From DATLFA01 sp039934635 (GTDB taxonomy: Bacteria > Actinomycetota > Acidimicrobiia > Acidimicrobiales > WLNW01), in NCBI GenBank assembly GCA_039934635.1, contig JBDTLT010000021.1, positions 1 through 43,624 on the forward strand: a stretch of 43,624 bases of DNA, given 5' to 3'. Below the pieces are notes generated by a model that saw only the letters and a list, made by a program, of their open reading frames with translations, was not told where the DNA came from and did no database searches. Every line of letters starts with the position of its first letter. The stretch's first letter is position 1. Position numbers and translations under genes: made by a program. Positions 41,790 to 43,624 of the stretch are shown piece after piece.

Positions 41790-42940
41790 GCGCCACGTTG
41801 CATTCGCCACCCACTGCTCCCGACCTTACGCCGACATCACAGCCTCAACGGCGTAAGACAAAGACGCCGTGGTACAAGCGCGAGTACTCGCTCGGCAGCC
41901 CGGTCAAGGCCGAAGATCTCATGAACTTCTCGCGGCAAGCGGCGTCGTTCCTGCAAGCGGGCATTCCGGTGCTCGACGCGCTCGCCATCGTTGCCGAAGA
42001 GACCTCGTCCAAGAAGTTGGCCGAGGTGTTGCAAGACATTCGGCAACGAGTGCGCGCCGGCTCCAGCTTCGGCGACGCCGTCGCCGCGCATCCGACCGTG
42101 TTCCCCGGCCACTACATCGCCATGGTGCGCGCCTCTGAGCTGACCGGCAACCTCGACATCGTCTTCGAACAGTTGAGCAGCTACCTCGAGCGCGATCTCG
42201 AGGCCAAACGTCAGGTCAAGAGCGCGCTCACGTACCCGGCCATTGTCATGGTTCTGGCCGTTGTCGCGGTGATCATCATGGCGACGTTCATCCTGCCCAA
42301 GTTCAAGGGTCTCTATAAGACGCTCGGCGGCAAGCTCCCGTTGCCCACCCGCATGTTGCTCGGCATCACCGACTTCTTCACCGGGTATTGGATGTTCATC
42401 GCGGGTGGGCTTGTGGCCGCGTTCGTCGTCGGCCTCGTCGTCTTAGGCGGCGATATGGGCAAGGGACGGCGCGACAAGCTGATCCTCAAGCTGCCGGTTA
42501 TCGGGTCGCTGATGGATTACGTGATCGTCGAGCGGTTCTGCCGGGTAATGGCTGCCTTGGTAACCGCTGGTGTGCCGCTCCCCGACGCGCTCGCAGTATC
42601 GAGTGAGGCCACCAACAACCGCGTGTACCAGGGCAAGCTGGCGGGCGCTCGCGAAGCGATGATTCGCGGCGAAGGGCTGGCGCGACCGATTACTGCGGCG
42701 GGCCTCTTCCCCGCCGCCGCCCGCCAGATGATCCGGGTCGGTGAGAGCACCGGCACGCTCGACCAGCAATTGCACAACGCGGCCAAGTTTTACGAGCGTG
42801 AGCTGAGCTATCGGCTCAAGCGCGCCACCGACATGCTCGAACCCGCAGTAGTTGTGGGTGTGGGCCTCACCGTCGGCTTCGTCGCTGTGGCCCAGGTGTC
42901 GGCCATGTACTCCATCTTCAAGCAAGTCAAACCTGCGTGA
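41786..42940 (+). CDS. pilC: Type IV pilus inner-membrane platform protein PilC
   Basis: A 384-residue platform protein with two T2SSF domains. FSRQAASFLQAGIPVLDALAIV starts the first and VERFCRVMAALVTAGVPLPDALAVS the second. Membrane helices lie near 150-175, 200-225 and at the end (VVVGVGLTVGFVAVAQVSAMYSIF). It transmits the motion of PilB and PilT to the pilus base. It is coupled to pilB by a 4-bp overlap and lies 66 bp before the pilin. Confidence 0.95.
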   Translation: MSATLHSPPTAPDLTPTSQPQRRKTKTPWYKREYSLGSPVKAEDLMNFSRQAASFLQAGIPVLDALAIVAEETSSKKLAEVLQDIRQRVRAGSSFGDAVAAHPTVFPGHYIAMVRASELTGNLDIVFEQLSSYLERDLEAKRQVKSALTYPAIVMVLAVVAVIIMATFILPKFKGLYKTLGGKLPLPTRMLLGITDFFTGYWMFIAGGLVAAFVVGLVVLGGDMGKGRRDKLILKLPVIGSLMDYVIVERFCRVMAALVTAGVPLPDALAVSSEATNNRVYQGKLAGAREAMIRGEGLARPITAAGLFPAAARQMIRVGESTGTLDQQLHNAAKFYERELSYRLKRATDMLEPAVVVGVGLTVGFVAVAQVSAMYSIFKQVKPA

Positions 42941-43006
42941 TTCTGTTTCTCCGCCTCGAAACAACCACCAACCAACAACCCATAGCAACAAAGGAAAACC
43001 AAAACA

Positions 43007-43372
43007 ATGAATGAGTACAGCAAGCAAGAAGAGAAGGACCAGGGCTTCACCCTGATCGAGCTTCTGATCGCCATCGTGGTCGTCGGTATCCTTACCGCCG
43101 TCGCCATCGTCGGCATCGGAAGTCTGGTCGACAGCGGCAGCAAGTCCGCCTGCCAGGCCTCCGTCGATGCCGCACAAGCGGCCGGCGCAGTCCACTTCGC
43201 GAATACCGGAGCATTCCCGGGAGACGTCCAGGAGATGGTCGCTGCGAACGAGCTCGTGCTCGGCAACGGCGTGACCGTTGGTGGCACCGACCTGACCTTG
43301 GTTGGCTCCGGTTGGGAGTCAGCTGCGTATGTATCGGCCAGCAACAACTTTGGCGCCACGCCCTGCGGCTGA
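43007..43372 (+). CDS. pilA: Major type IV pilin (prepilin)
   Basis: A 121-residue prepilin. The 13-residue leader ends in Gly, and PilD should cut before FTLIELLIAIVVVGILTAVA, with Glu at mature position 5. The head domain is short (about 85 residues), with Cys early (SACQAS) and at the end (TPCG) that could form a closing disulphide. AAAGGAA lies about 10 bases before the ATG in a G-poor, probably unfolded leader. It is followed by a strong terminator. Confidence 0.93.
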   Translation: MNEYSKQEEKDQGFTLIELLIAIVVVGILTAVAIVGIGSLVDSGSKSACQASVDAAQAAGAVHFANTGAFPGDVQEMVAANELVLGNGVTVGGTDLTLVGSGWESAAYVSASNNFGATPCG

Positions 43373-43380
43373 TGCTTTTG

Positions 43381-43409
43381 GTGGGGGAGCAGCTCGCCTG
43401 CTCCCCCAC
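43381..43409 (+). terminator. Strong hairpin after the pilin gene
   Basis: A perfect 12-bp stem (43381-43392 with 43398-43409) around a five-base loop, 8 bp past the pilin stop. A short T-containing tail follows (CCACCTTTCAATT). It would end most pilin transcripts and protect their 3' ends while letting some pass into the next pilin-like gene. Confidence 0.75.
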
Positions 43410-43448
43410 ACCACCTTTCAATTATCTCGATGATCAAAGGAGGCTGAC

Positions 43449-43624
43449 GTGAAAGTGAAATTGAAAGACGACGCCGGCGTCAGCCTCGTCGAGACAGTCA
43501 TTGCTCTCGTCATGGTCGGTGTTGTCGTCTCGGCGCTGCTGGCAACGCTCGGCACTGCCGCACTCAGCTCTAAGTCGCACCGTGACCTGACCACTGCGGA
43601 CAGGCTTCTGCGCAGCTACGCGGA
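43449..43624 (+). CDS. Prepilin-like protein, cut by the window end
   Basis: The first 58 codons of a pilin-like gene. GTG 43449 follows AAAGGAGG. A 10-residue charged leader ends in Gly, then VSLVETVIALVMVGVVVSALLATL, with Glu at mature position 5. It is probably a minor pilin such as the PilV/PilW/FimT type. The rest lies beyond the window. Confidence 0.8.
   Translation, partial: MKVKLKDDAGVSLVETVIALVMVGVVVSALLATLGTAALSSKSHRDLTTADRLLRSYA

Overview
The window is dense, high-GC bacterial DNA. It reads best as a chromosomal segment of an actinobacterium, probably of the Acidimicrobiia; the class is inferred, not proven. The grounds are strong G/C third-position bias, frequent GTG starts and ATGA/GTGA stop-start overlaps. 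Further grounds are a thrS gene overlapped by a mycobacterial-type 195-residue Ap4A phosphorylase, DUF6458- and DUF6328-type membrane proteins, and several starts that look leaderless. I saw no rRNA, tRNA, CRISPR array, transposase, integrase or plasmid origin.

Layout. 0.1-4.4 kb (minus): ECF sigma factor, PGQS-repeat membrane partner, thrS, HIT protein and a TatA-like protein. 4.7-7.5 kb (plus): two exported proteins, one with a DUF11-like domain and one a parallel beta-helix. 7.5-10.5 kb: a pseudokinase with a membrane anchor, a 23-residue membrane peptide, two small membrane proteins and an exported protein with a duplicated HG-AVS repeat. 10.6-16.4 kb (minus): an ABC exporter operon combining an ABC-2 permease and ATPase, a coiled-coil membrane protein and an FtsX-type permease. 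16.7-25.5 kb: two paralogous TadE-TadG pairs, each followed by a convergent PilZ-bearing gene; the second of these is a cellulose-synthase-like transferase with a C-terminal PilZ domain. A third PilZ gene lies behind an apparent transcription attenuator.

25.5-27.5 kb: a PadR regulator, a frameshifted membrane partner and an acyl-CoA dehydrogenase. 27.5-29.2 kb is a 1.7-kb island bounded by an 18-bp perfect direct repeat that contains the end of the dehydrogenase gene. It holds two small intact genes and pieces of a broken two-gene cassette. 29.2-33.8 kb (minus) looks like a lipid operon: membrane micropeptide, rhomboid-like protein, flippase-like protein, aminoacyl-phosphatidylglycerol-synthase-like protein, DUF1232 and PAP2. 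34-37.2 kb: a glycosyltransferase, a degenerate PilZ, a GNAT enzyme and a repeat protein. 37.2-43.6 kb is a type IV pilus locus (pilD, pilT, pilB, pilC, a major pilin and the start of a second pilin-like gene).

The theme is the cell surface and its control by cyclic di-GMP. There are four PilZ or PilZ-like domains, a PilB with a possible c-di-GMP-binding N-terminal domain, type IV pili, duplicated TadE/TadG surface proteins and a PilZ-gated polysaccharide synthase. The best candidates for undescribed biology are the duplicated TadE-TadG-PilZ modules, the conserved pair of MYIGGG micropeptides, and the island at the end of the dehydrogenase gene.
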